Positions 24,073 through 30,565 of a stretch of 30,565 nucleotides of DNA are shown here, in pieces. The translations under genes were made by a program, and so were the position numbers. This DNA is from Lachnospiraceae bacterium (lineage in GTDB: Bacteria; Bacillota; Clostridia; Lachnospirales; Lachnospiraceae), in assembly GCA_004558185.1 (NCBI GenBank), contig SFDP01000035.1:1-30565 (forward strand). Direction: 5' to 3'. The notes under the pieces were generated by a model, which was not told the origin of the DNA, did no database searches, and saw only the letters and a program-made list of their open reading frames with translations. Positions within the stretch are counted from its first letter, which is position 1, and the number at the start of each line of letters is the position of its first letter.

Positions 24073-24414
24073 TTAGTCAGCTAATTTGTTGAGAGAATCC
24101 TGCATCAGTGCATAGGATACGATACCAAGACCAAAGATGGACAAAATCAGATACAGAATGCCGCTGCTTGAACTGGCGATTCCTCTGTCTGTCTTAGCCA
24201 TGTCCAGCTTCTCTCCCTGCTTATACATCCAGTAGAATGAATAGATACCGCAGGTGATGAGGGTAAATAAAAACGCCATACCACCGGAGGTTCCGTCAGT
24301 GCCGGATGCCTCGTTGGTTTCATTGGTCAGACAGATAAACCAATAAATGGAATAGATACCCAAGGTTACGATGGACAGAATGATGCAGACTGCAACATTT
24401 CTTTGTTGAATCAT
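24073..24414 (-). CDS. Small membrane protein, DUF4234 type
   Basis: This is a 113-aa protein with three hydrophobic segments. VAVCIILSIVTLGIYSIYWF and FTLITCGIYSFYWMYKQGEK contain the repeated LGIYSxYW pattern of DUF4234 proteins. The middle loop is Ser/Gly/Thr-rich (NEASGTDGTSGG), and the C-terminal helix ends DSLNKLAD. GAGGAG lies before the ATG at 24414. It is the first gene of a two-gene operon with the DUF2752 protein, a pairing that fits small envelope proteins of unknown role. The promoter is at 24446-24474. Confidence 0.83.
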   Translation of the reverse strand: MIQQRNVAVCIILSIVTLGIYSIYWFICLTNETNEASGTDGTSGGMAFLFTLITCGIYSFYWMYKQGEKLDMAKTDRGIASSSSGILYLILSIFGLGIVSYALMQDSLNKLAD

Positions 24415-24445
24415 AGTAGCTCCTCCTCATTAGTAGATTTTGTCC

Positions 24446-24474
24446 ATTATACAATGGACTGATAGGATTGTCCA
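24446..24474 (-). promoter_or_regulatory. Promoter of the DUF4234-DUF2752 operon
   Basis: On the minus strand TGGACA (24474-24469), 17 bp, TATAAT (24451-24446). The -10 lies in the hairpin TCCATT-ATAC-AATGGA, which might serve as an operator. Confidence 0.65.
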
Positions 24475-24545
24475 GAAATTTTTTAACACAGCCGCCTTGA
24501 AATTGACCTGAAATTGAGATGATTGTGGAGAAAGAAAGGGTGTGG

Positions 24546-24574
24546 TTGCCCGGACAGTGCAGTTGTGATACAAT
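24546..24574 (+). promoter_or_regulatory. metA: Promoter of metA
   Basis: TTGCCC (24546-24551), 17 bp, TACAAT (24569-24574), with about 30 nt of leader before the ATG. The leader is too short for a SAM riboswitch or T-box, so control of this gene is not by a leader of that kind. Confidence 0.6.
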
Positions 24575-24610
24575 AAACCACAAATCCCAGGAAAGAGACA
24601 GGTAACGGAT

Positions 24611-25519
24611 ATGCCAATTAAAATACAAAGTGATTTACCAGCAAAACCCATATTGGAAAACGAAAATATTTTTGTTATGGACGAATATCGTGCAATTCAT
24701 CAGGATATGCGTCCTTTACAGATTATTATTTTAAATCTGATGCCCATAAAGGAGGATACGGAGCTGCAGCTTCTGCGGGCATTGTCCAATACTCCCCTAC
24801 AGGTGGATATCACCTTTATGAAAATGAACAGTCATATTTCCCTGAATACCTCCAGCACCCACCTGAACAAATTTTATCATACCTTTAACGTTCTAAGGGG
24901 GAGAAACTGGGATGGAATGATTATTACCGGTGCACCGGTTGAGCAGATTCCCTTCCAGGAAGTGGACTATTGGGAGGAACTATGTACGATCATGGAATGG
25001 AGTAAGTCCCATGTCACCAGTACCTTTCATATTTGCTGGGGAGCACAGGCCGGGTTGTATTATCATTTTGGACTGGATAAGGTGCTTTTGCCACAAAAGC
25101 TGTTCGGCGTATTTGAACACAAGGTGCTGAATCGAAAGGTTCCTCTGGTCAGAGGCTTTGATGACTTTTTTTTGATCCCTCACAGCAGACATACCACTAC
25201 CCCTGCCGAGACCATTCATGGCTGTGATAAGCTAACGGTTTTAGCGGAGTCTGAGGAGGCTGGGGTTCTCTTAGCCATGGCAGAAGAGGGAAAGCAGATA
25301 TTCGTAATGGGACACCCGGAATATGATCGCCTGACCTTAAAAGATGAGTATTTCAGAGATAAAAATAAGGGACTTCCCATCCAACTGCCGAAGAACTACT
25401 TTCCCCAGGATGATGACAGCAAAAGGCCTAAATTGCAGTGGCGTTCCCATGGGAATAATCTGTATTGCAATTGGCTGAATTATTATGTGTACCAGATTAC
25501 GCCCTATGAGCTGGGATAA
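24611..25519 (+). CDS. metA: Homoserine O-acetyltransferase (MetA family)
   Basis: This is a 302-aa enzyme of methionine synthesis. It activates homoserine by acylation. The family catalytic residues fall at their canonical numbers: Cys142 in FHICWGAQAG, His235 in MGHPEYD and Glu237. Residue 111 (in GAPVEQIPF) is Glu. Glu111 marks acetyl-CoA users, whereas Gly111, as in E. coli, marks succinyl-CoA users (published rule for the family), so the product should be O-acetylhomoserine. The start at 24611 has only a weak site (CAGG). The gene is monocistronic, with its own promoter and a terminator after it. Confidence 0.93.
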   Translation: MPIKIQSDLPAKPILENENIFVMDEYRAIHQDMRPLQIIILNLMPIKEDTELQLLRALSNTPLQVDITFMKMNSHISLNTSSTHLNKFYHTFNVLRGRNWDGMIITGAPVEQIPFQEVDYWEELCTIMEWSKSHVTSTFHICWGAQAGLYYHFGLDKVLLPQKLFGVFEHKVLNRKVPLVRGFDDFFLIPHSRHTTTPAETIHGCDKLTVLAESEEAGVLLAMAEEGKQIFVMGHPEYDRLTLKDEYFRDKNKGLPIQLPKNYFPQDDDSKRPKLQWRSHGNNLYCNWLNYYVYQITPYELG

Positions 25520-25521
25520 GG

Positions 25522-25552
25522 GTTGAAAAAACGGTGTTTTTGCAACTTTTTT
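25522..25552 (+). terminator. Terminator of metA
   Basis: GTTG plus AAAAAC pair with GTTTTT plus CAAC (25522-25546), with one A-G mismatch, then six Ts. Confidence 0.8.
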
Positions 25553-25570
25553 AGAAATTAGGAGTAGATG

Positions 25571-27028
25571 ATGATTACCGGAGAATTACGAAATAAGATT
25601 GATAAAATTTGGGAAACTTTCTGGACTGGAGGTATCACTAATCCTCTTGACGTTATCGAGCAATTTACTTATCTGCTTTTTATCAAGCAGTTGGATGATG
25701 TTGAAACTACCAAAGAAAATGAAGCCAATTTCCTGGGTGTAGAGTATGAAACACTGTTCCCGGAAGAATGCCAAAAATATCGTTGGAGCAAATTCAAGAA
25801 CCTTGGTTCTGCCGATGAGATGTATGAGCTGGTCTCTAATGGCGTATTTCCATTTATTAAAAACCTGCATCAAGATGGAGATTCTGCCTATGCACGATAT
25901 ATGGGCGATGCAATCTTCAAGCTTCCTACCGCATCTATGCTTTCTAAAATTGTAGATGGAATTGATAAGCTTGAGCTGGGCGATGAAGATTCCAAGGGTG
26001 ACCTTTATGAGTATCTGCTCTCCAAAGTAGCGACTGCCGGTACTAATGGTCAGTTCCGCACACCTCGTCATATTATCAAAATGATGGTCGCTTTGGTAAA
26101 GCCAAGTCCTGAAGATATTATTATAGACCCTGCAATGGGTTCAGCAGGTTTTCTTATTGAAGCCCAGAGTTACTTAAGAGAAAACCATGCAAACATGTTT
26201 TTGAATGCCAAGCTGCGTGATCATTTTAACAATGAAATGTTCTATGGAAATGATATGGATAGAACCATGCTTAGAATTGGTGCAATGAATATGCTTCTTC
26301 ATGGTGTAGAAAATCCCAATATTTCCTATCGTGACAGCTTGTCGGAACAGAATACTGATGTGGAAAGATATTCCTTAATCCTGGCTAATCCACCTTTTAA
26401 GGGAAGCCTTGATTATGAAGCGGTATCTGCAGATTTATTAAAAGTTACCAAGACCAAGAAAACGGAACTTCTTTTCCTCGCATTATTTCTGCGTATTCTT
26501 AAGAAAGGCGGACGGGCAGCAGTTATTGTTCCAGATGGTGTCTTGTTTGGAAGCAGTAATGCACATAAACAGATTAGAAAAGAAATCCTTGAGCATAATA
26601 AATTAGATGCTGTAATTTCCATGCCAAGTGGGGTATTCAAACCTTATGCCGGGGTATCTACAGCTATACTTATTTTTACAAAAACTGGTTCTGGCGGAAC
26701 TGATAAGGTTTGGTTCTATGATATGAAAGCAGATGGATTCAGCCTAGATGATAAGCGTCAGGAAATTTCTGATAATGATATTCCGGATATCATTGCAAGA
26801 TTCAATAATCTTGAAGCTGAGGCTGAAAGAGAAAGAACAGAGCAGAGTTTTTTTGTTCCGGTAGAAGATATTGTAGCCAATGATTATGACCTTTCAATCA
26901 ATAAGTATAAAGAAGTGGTTTATGAAGCAGTTCAGTATGAACCTACCGATGTGATTATGGGCAAGATTGAAGCGATTGAAGCTGAAATCCAGGCGGAACT
27001 TGCTGAGTTGAGGAAACTGTTAGGTTAG
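25571..27028 (+). CDS. hsdM: Type I restriction-modification methyltransferase subunit
   Basis: This is a 485-aa N6-adenine methyltransferase subunit that works with HsdS to methylate the recognition site. The N-terminal helical domain (DKIWETFWTGGITNPLDVIEQ, LLFIKQLDD) is typical of HsdM. The SAM motif I reads DPAMGSAGF starting at about residue 187, and catalytic motif IV reads NPPF at about residue 273. A final coiled tail follows (EAIEAEIQAELAELRKLLG). ATG codons occur at 25568 and 25571; GGAG at 25561-25564 gives the better spacing (6 bases) to the second. Unusually, 569 bases separate it from hsdS, occupied by an apparent type I toxin-antitoxin cassette and a structured element. Confidence 0.93.
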   Translation: MITGELRNKIDKIWETFWTGGITNPLDVIEQFTYLLFIKQLDDVETTKENEANFLGVEYETLFPEECQKYRWSKFKNLGSADEMYELVSNGVFPFIKNLHQDGDSAYARYMGDAIFKLPTASMLSKIVDGIDKLELGDEDSKGDLYEYLLSKVATAGTNGQFRTPRHIIKMMVALVKPSPEDIIIDPAMGSAGFLIEAQSYLRENHANMFLNAKLRDHFNNEMFYGNDMDRTMLRIGAMNMLLHGVENPNISYRDSLSEQNTDVERYSLILANPPFKGSLDYEAVSADLLKVTKTKKTELLFLALFLRILKKGGRAAVIVPDGVLFGSSNAHKQIRKEILEHNKLDAVISMPSGVFKPYAGVSTAILIFTKTGSGGTDKVWFYDMKADGFSLDDKRQEISDNDIPDIIARFNNLEAEAERERTEQSFFVPVEDIVANDYDLSINKYKEVVYEAVQYEPTDVIMGKIEAIEAEIQAELAELRKLLG

Positions 27029-27053
27029 ATGTAATTGATAACAGAATATTTGT

Positions 27054-27082
27054 TTGACATGAAAGCGGTTAGATGCTAGTAT
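27054..27082 (+). promoter_or_regulatory. Promoter of a small RNA after hsdM
   Basis: TTGACA (27054-27059), 17 bp, TAGTAT (27077-27082); an overlapping TATAAT at 27080-27085 would give a 20-bp spacer. The predicted start is near 27090. Confidence 0.68.
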
Positions 27083-27089
27083 AATAACA

Positions 27090-27177
27090 AAGAGTGCTAC
27101 CGATAGACGGTTAGCCTGATATATGCTAGTTATAAAAATAACCGCCAAAGTTTACCAGACCAGGGCGGTTATTTTTG
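27090..27177 (+). ncRNA. Candidate antitoxin RNA (~88 nt)
   Basis: This is a non-coding transcript predicted from the promoter at 27054 to the terminator ending at 27176. Its 5' end can fold as GCTACCG-ATAGA-CGGTTAGC. Its last ~44 nt are complementary to the 3' end of the 34-aa toxin gene on the other strand. This layout of convergent RNAs sharing a bidirectional terminator is known from Fst/par and TxpA/RatA type I systems. No coding frame of useful length is present. Expression is not shown. Confidence 0.6.
27134..27176. terminator. Shared bidirectional terminator of the toxin-antitoxin cassette
   Basis: AAAAATAACCGCC (27134-27146) and GGCGGTTATTTTT (27164-27176) form a perfect 13-bp stem with a 17-nt loop. 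The A/T ends give a U tract in either direction. The stop codon of the minus-strand toxin (27169-27171) is inside one arm. Confidence 0.9.
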
Positions 27178-27273
27178 TGTCTTAGTATTTCTCTTAGAAC
27201 CTAAATTATAACCAAGAGCAAAGCATGTAATACATAGACTTATTATGGCTATAAAAAGCTCTGTTGTAAGCAT
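27169..27273 (-). CDS. 34-aa hydrophobic peptide, type I toxin-like
   Basis: The peptide begins MLTTELFIAIISLCITCF and continues ALGYNLG with a basic, polar tail (SKRNTKTQK). One membrane segment covers about residues 5-24. The ATG at 27273 is preceded at ideal distance by AAGGAGG (27283-27289). The promoter at 27381-27409 is near consensus, so the mRNA has a ~100-nt leader. That leader contains CCTCC (27346-27342), which can pair with the Shine-Dalgarno sequence. The size, one-helix layout and convergent small RNA match type I membrane toxins. It is similar in plan to the 31-aa peptide at 2347-2442. A harmless small membrane protein is the alternative. Confidence 0.66.
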   Translation of the reverse strand: MLTTELFIAIISLCITCFALGYNLGSKRNTKTQK

Positions 27274-27380
27274 AAGCACAAACCTCCTTGATAGATTTCC
27301 TGAAAAGGATTTCTATGTAAACAGAGCTATAACTCTCTGGTGGAGGCCAACCGCCTACCGTATAGGGTAGCACCAAAAAC

Positions 27381-27409
27381 ATTATATCAAACATATGTTC
27401 GAAAATCAA
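27381..27409 (-). promoter_or_regulatory. Promoter of the 34-aa toxin gene
   Basis: On the minus strand TTGATT (27409-27404), 17 bp, TATAAT (27386-27381). The predicted RNA starts near 27374 with GGTGCTACCC, resembling the 5' end of the facing small RNA (GTGCTACCG). Confidence 0.72.
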
Positions 27410-27433
27410 GCTACATATAACAAATAGATATTT

Positions 27434-27588
27434 GTAGGGCTACGAGCAGAGCCAAGACTGACGCACTTAACTGCGTTGCGTGCTTGCAGGCGTAAGCAGT
27501 TGAGTGTGGCTGGATTGATTCTGCGACAGCAGAACATGAGCATGAAGCGAAGCGAAATGCGAATGGGCTCTGCGAGTAGACCGTAGGG
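27434..27588 (+). ncRNA. Multi-branched structured element upstream of hsdS
   Basis: The outer stem is CTACGAGCAGAGCC (27440-27453) with GGCTCTGCGAGTAG (27566-27579), 12 of 14 paired. It encloses CACTTAACTGC (27464-27474) with GCAGTTGAGTG (27496-27506), TTCTGC-GACA-GCAGAA (27519-27534), and a weaker GCAT/ATGC arm (27540-27560). GTAGGG flanks it directly (27434-27439 and 27583-27588). It ends ten bases before the hsdS start. I match it to no family I know. It may be a structured leader or RNA, or a small mobile hairpin element. Confidence 0.5.
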
Positions 27589-27597
27589 ATGATGTAG

Positions 27598-28755
27598 ATG
27601 AGAGTAAAACTTGGAGATATATTTGAAATTGGTTCAGGTGGAACACCTTCAAAGTCACACCCTGAGTATTATGGTGGTAATATTCCTTGGGTTAAAACTG
27701 GTGACCTGAAAAATGAATATTTATATGAAGTCGAAGATTTCATAACGGAAGAAGGATTGAATAATTCATCAGCTAAGATGTATGAAGAAGATACAGTATT
27801 AATAGCTATGTATGGTGCTACAATAGGTGCAACTTCTATTTTGAAAATGAAAGCATGCACTAATCAAGCATGTGCAGCATTTAGGAAGAATGAACAGGTA
27901 ATACCGGAATATCTATATTATTTTCTTCGAAGTCAAAAAGAAAAATTTGTTAAAGATGGAGTTGGAGGAGCACAGCCTAATATTTCAGCGGGATACTTAA
28001 AAAAGGTTGAAATGGAGTTACCGTCTTTAGATGAGCAAAAAGTAATTGTAGATATTCTTGATAAAATTTCAGATGTAGTTTGTAAAAGAAGTTTTGAACT
28101 TCAGTCTTTAGATGACCTTATCAAAGCCCGATTTGTCGAACTCTTTGGCGACTCGATTATTAATCCTATGGGGTGGAAAAAATGTAAGTTTGGAGAAGTG
28201 ATATATTATCAAGAGGGGCCAGGCGTTAGAAATTGGCAATTTAGAGATAGTGGCATTAAACTGATAAATATTCGGAATGTTGTTAATGATTCATTAGAAT
28301 TATCAAATACAAATAATTATCTTGATGTTGAAGAAGTAGAGAATAAATATAAACATTTTCTATTAGATGCTGGTGATTATGTTATGGCTAGTTCTGGGGT
28401 AACATGGGGAAAAATAGCTGAAGTTTTTCAGGAACATTTACCATTGTGCCTAAACACTAGCATGATACGAATAAGACCATTGGATAATTGTATAATCAAC
28501 AAGAAGTATATTTTCCATTTTATTAAAAGCGATGGTTTCAGAAAGCAAATTGAGCGGTTAATAACTGGTTCTGCACAGCCTAATTTTGGACCTTCACATT
28601 TGGCAAAAGTGGATATTTTAGTACCTGATATTGAAGTCCAGAATCAATTTGCTGTGTTTGTAGAACAAGTCGACAAATCAAAAGTTGCTATTCAAAAAGC
28701 ATTGAATCAAGCGCAGACATTATTTGACTCATTGATGCAGGATTACTTTGGGTAG
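27598..28755 (+). CDS. hsdS: Type I restriction-modification specificity subunit
   Basis: This is a 385-aa protein that selects the DNA target of the HsdM (and HsdR) complex. It has two target-recognition domains of different sequence: residues 1-150 (IGSGGTPSKSHPEYYGGNIP, then GVGGAQPNIS) and about 190-350 (VIYYQEGPGVRNWQF, GSAQPNFGP). A helical spacer with the conserved LIKARFVELFGD lies between them. A matching C-terminal helix ends LFDSLMQDYFG. The ATG at 27598 has a weak site (TAGGG), within the end of a structured element. The linked recombinase suggests that recognition domains are exchanged by inversion. No second hsdS copy is inside the window. Confidence 0.92.
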   Translation: MRVKLGDIFEIGSGGTPSKSHPEYYGGNIPWVKTGDLKNEYLYEVEDFITEEGLNNSSAKMYEEDTVLIAMYGATIGATSILKMKACTNQACAAFRKNEQVIPEYLYYFLRSQKEKFVKDGVGGAQPNISAGYLKKVEMELPSLDEQKVIVDILDKISDVVCKRSFELQSLDDLIKARFVELFGDSIINPMGWKKCKFGEVIYYQEGPGVRNWQFRDSGIKLINIRNVVNDSLELSNTNNYLDVEEVENKYKHFLLDAGDYVMASSGVTWGKIAEVFQEHLPLCLNTSMIRIRPLDNCIINKKYIFHFIKSDGFRKQIERLITGSAQPNFGPSHLAKVDILVPDIEVQNQFAVFVEQVDKSKVAIQKALNQAQTLFDSLMQDYFG

Positions 28756-28769
28756 AAAGGAGTTGAAAT

Positions 28770-29501
28770 ATGGATGATTTCAAAGACTGGCTTATAGAGC
28801 GCTTCATGATAGAAAGAAAACGCTTTGATAGATCAGGAGTATATGCATACACACAAAGGGCGATAGCTTATAATTCAAATAAGATAGAAGGAAGTACATT
28901 GACACCGGAACAAACGGCATCATTATTTGATAATGGAACTTTACCCCGGAATGATAATTTTTATCGAGCTAAAGATGTGGAGGAAATGAATGGACATTTT
29001 TTGATGTTCAATTATATGCTTGATACCTTAGATGAAGAATTGTCGGAGGAGCTTATCAAACGTTTCCATTATGAACTAAAGTCTGGAGTTTTTGAGGATC
29101 GGGCGAATGGATATGCAATAGGTGCCTATAAAGAGCGACCTAATATGGTGGGGATATACAGAACTGCGCTTCCAAAAGAGGTTGCAGAGGAGATGGGAAA
29201 ATTATTAGATTGGTATAGAAAACAGGAAAAGAAATTGAGTACATTGGCAGAATTCCATGCCAGATATGAGATAATTCATCCATTTCAGGATGGAAATGGT
29301 CGAACGGGTAGGATGATTCTTTTTAGAGAATGTTTGAAAAACACAGGGGTATTTCCCTTTATTATACTGGATGAAGATAGAAACATGTATATTGATGGTC
29401 TTAAGGAATATCGGGAGAACCAAAAAACAGAAAAGCTAGTGTTATTAATGGAAAAAGAAACAGATAGTTATTTCCAGCAGTGTAAATATTTTATGGAATG
29501 A
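28770..29501 (+). CDS. Fic-domain protein with N-terminal inhibitory motif
   Basis: This is a 243-aa Fic protein; the family transfers AMP (or another nucleotide part) from a nucleotide to a hydroxyl side chain of target proteins. The active-site motif is complete: HPFQDGNGRTGR at residues 170-181, with catalytic His170. The N-terminal SNKIEG (residues 36-41) matches the (S/T)xxxE(G/N) inhibitory helix, whose glutamate (Glu40) blocks ATP binding, so the enzyme should be self-inhibited (class II Fic by position). AAAGGAG lies before the ATG, 14 bases after hsdS. The target is unknown. Its place in a type I RM locus suggests a defence-associated toxin or regulatory role (inference). Confidence 0.88.
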   Translation: MDDFKDWLIERFMIERKRFDRSGVYAYTQRAIAYNSNKIEGSTLTPEQTASLFDNGTLPRNDNFYRAKDVEEMNGHFLMFNYMLDTLDEELSEELIKRFHYELKSGVFEDRANGYAIGAYKERPNMVGIYRTALPKEVAEEMGKLLDWYRKQEKKLSTLAEFHARYEIIHPFQDGNGRTGRMILFRECLKNTGVFPFIILDEDRNMYIDGLKEYRENQKTEKLVLLMEKETDSYFQQCKYFME

Positions 29502-29557
29502 TTTGATAATTATTATGGTTGCAGGATGTTGGTACATATTAGGAGGAATGTGTCAAC

Positions 29558-30520
29558 ATGGAAGAGAAGATTGTAACCGTATTAAACGAGATGGCAGGGT
29601 ATTTATCAATTGCCCAGATGAAAAAATTACAAGAAGTAATTGTTAAAACCTTTGCAGAAAATGAAACAGCAAAATTGAGTATATCCAATGAGGAATATAT
29701 GAATATGTTTTTGGCTGCAAAACGGATTGAAGGATGTTCAGATAGGACGATTAAGTATTATAGGGTTACTGTTGAACATATGCTCAATCGGATACCATCG
29801 GAGGTGAGAAGAATTACAACGGACGATATTAGAAGGTATCTGGTTGAATATCAGCAGATAAATTCTTGTAGTAAAGTGACAGTAGATAATGTTCGAAGAA
29901 ATCTATCCAGTTTCTTCTCTTGGCTAGAAGAGGAAGATTATATATTGAAAAGTCCCATGCGACGGATACATAAAATAAAGACCAAACAACCGGTCAAGGA
30001 GATTATTACTGATGAAATGATTGAACGTCTGAGAGATAATTGCAAATGTATCCGGGATCTAGCGATAATAGATTTATTGTACTCGACGGGAATCAGGGTT
30101 GGAGAATTGGTTGGATTAAATAAGTCGGACATAGATTTTGAAGAAAGAGAATGTATTGTTTATGGTAAAGGAGATAAGGAACGGAGAGTATATTTTGACG
30201 CAAAGGCGAAGTTACATTTACTGAACTATTTAAATACCAGAGTAGACAATAATCCGGCATTATTTGTAACGTTGGATGCACCATTCGAGAGACTGAAAAT
30301 TAGTGGTGTCGAAATTCGAGTTCGGGAACTTGGACGGAAGTTGAATATTGATAAGATCCATCCCCATAAATTCAGAAGAACAATGGCAACAAGAGCAATT
30401 GATAAAGGAATGCCAATAGAACAGGTTCAAAAAATATTAGGACATTCACAAATAGACACCACTATGCAGTATTATGGAAAGCAAGTACTTATGGAAAGCG
30501 ATGTCCTTAAGTCTGCATAG
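29558..30520 (+). CDS. Tyrosine recombinase (XerC/D-like), probable hsdS invertase
   Basis: This is a 320-aa tyrosine recombinase. A SAM-like core-binding domain covers about residues 40-135 (SDRTIKYYRVTVEHML). All catalytic residues are present: Arg180 (STGIRVGEL), Lys204 (VYGKGDKERR), His270 and Arg273 (HPHKFRRT), His296 (LGHSQ) and Tyr305 (TTMQYYG). GGAGG lies before the ATG. Its position after hsdS and Fic matches the known type I RM loci in which such an enzyme inverts hsdS segments to change the methylation pattern. The 45 bases after it show no gene, and any inverted partner hsdS would lie beyond the window. Confidence 0.9.
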   Translation: MEEKIVTVLNEMAGYLSIAQMKKLQEVIVKTFAENETAKLSISNEEYMNMFLAAKRIEGCSDRTIKYYRVTVEHMLNRIPSEVRRITTDDIRRYLVEYQQINSCSKVTVDNVRRNLSSFFSWLEEEDYILKSPMRRIHKIKTKQPVKEIITDEMIERLRDNCKCIRDLAIIDLLYSTGIRVGELVGLNKSDIDFEERECIVYGKGDKERRVYFDAKAKLHLLNYLNTRVDNNPALFVTLDAPFERLKISGVEIRVRELGRKLNIDKIHPHKFRRTMATRAIDKGMPIEQVQKILGHSQIDTTMQYYGKQVLMESDVLKSA

Positions 30521-30565
30521 TTAACGTTTTTTCTGTGGCTTTTCTTTACATAATAACCGATACTT

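Noticed and set aside
24575..24610. SAM riboswitch or T-box before metA
   Set aside because: The leader from the predicted start to the ATG is only about 30 nt, too short for either.
27206..27409. 67-aa minus-strand frame overlapping the toxin-antitoxin region
   Set aside because: It starts inside the toxin promoter, lacks a ribosome binding site, and is out of frame with the well-supported 34-aa peptide.
27434..27588. CRISPR-like or tRNA-like explanation for the structured element
   Set aside because: No regularly spaced repeats and no cloverleaf with the conserved T-arm; the arms differ in sequence.

Overview
The window looks like a chromosomal segment of a gut-type anaerobic Firmicute, most likely a Lachnospiraceae member (inference from protein style, strong AGGAGG-type ribosome binding sites, TTG/GTG starts, and the mix of maltodextrin utilisation, cytochrome bd and a MetA of the acetyl-CoA type). 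No rRNA, tRNA or CRISPR array was seen.

Layout. (1) 1-3560 is an accessory island. It holds an XRE repressor that faces a Y-family polymerase gene (dinB) across an operator-rich promoter region, a decayed group II intron, a small membrane toxin whose 3' end runs into the intron, a ribbon-helix-helix (RHH) protein surrounded by five copies of TTAAGCACTAA, and a hicAB toxin-antitoxin pair. (2) 3790-9604 is a maltodextrin operon: three LacI-type operators, a binding lipoprotein, two permeases, malQ and a LacI-family regulator. No ATPase gene is present. (3) 9742-11640 holds a truncated acyltransferase gene and two lineage-specific proteins of unknown function. (4) 11671-17558 (minus strand) is cydABDC, which encodes cytochrome bd oxidase and its assembly ABC exporter; an OFA-family MFS transporter gene runs divergently. 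(5) 19219-25519 holds a membrane-anchored transglutaminase-like protein, a pseudouridine synthase overlapping ligA, two small membrane proteins (DUF2752 and DUF4234 type) and metA. (6) 25571 to the end is a type I restriction-modification locus: hsdM, hsdS, a Fic protein and a tyrosine recombinase. No hsdR lies in the window. The last 45 bases after the recombinase show no gene.

The most unusual material is non-coding or very small. Between hsdM and hsdS lies an apparently complete, uncalled type I toxin-antitoxin cassette: a 34-aa membrane peptide on the minus strand and a convergent ~90-nt RNA on the plus strand, each with its own promoter, sharing one perfect 13-bp bidirectional terminator. 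It is followed by a ~150-nt multi-branched structured element just before hsdS. A second type I-like toxin at 2347-2442 has lost its expected antisense side to a group II intron, and its leader can form alternative hairpins that hide the ribosome binding site.

All family assignments come from reading the sequence. No database search or folding program was run.
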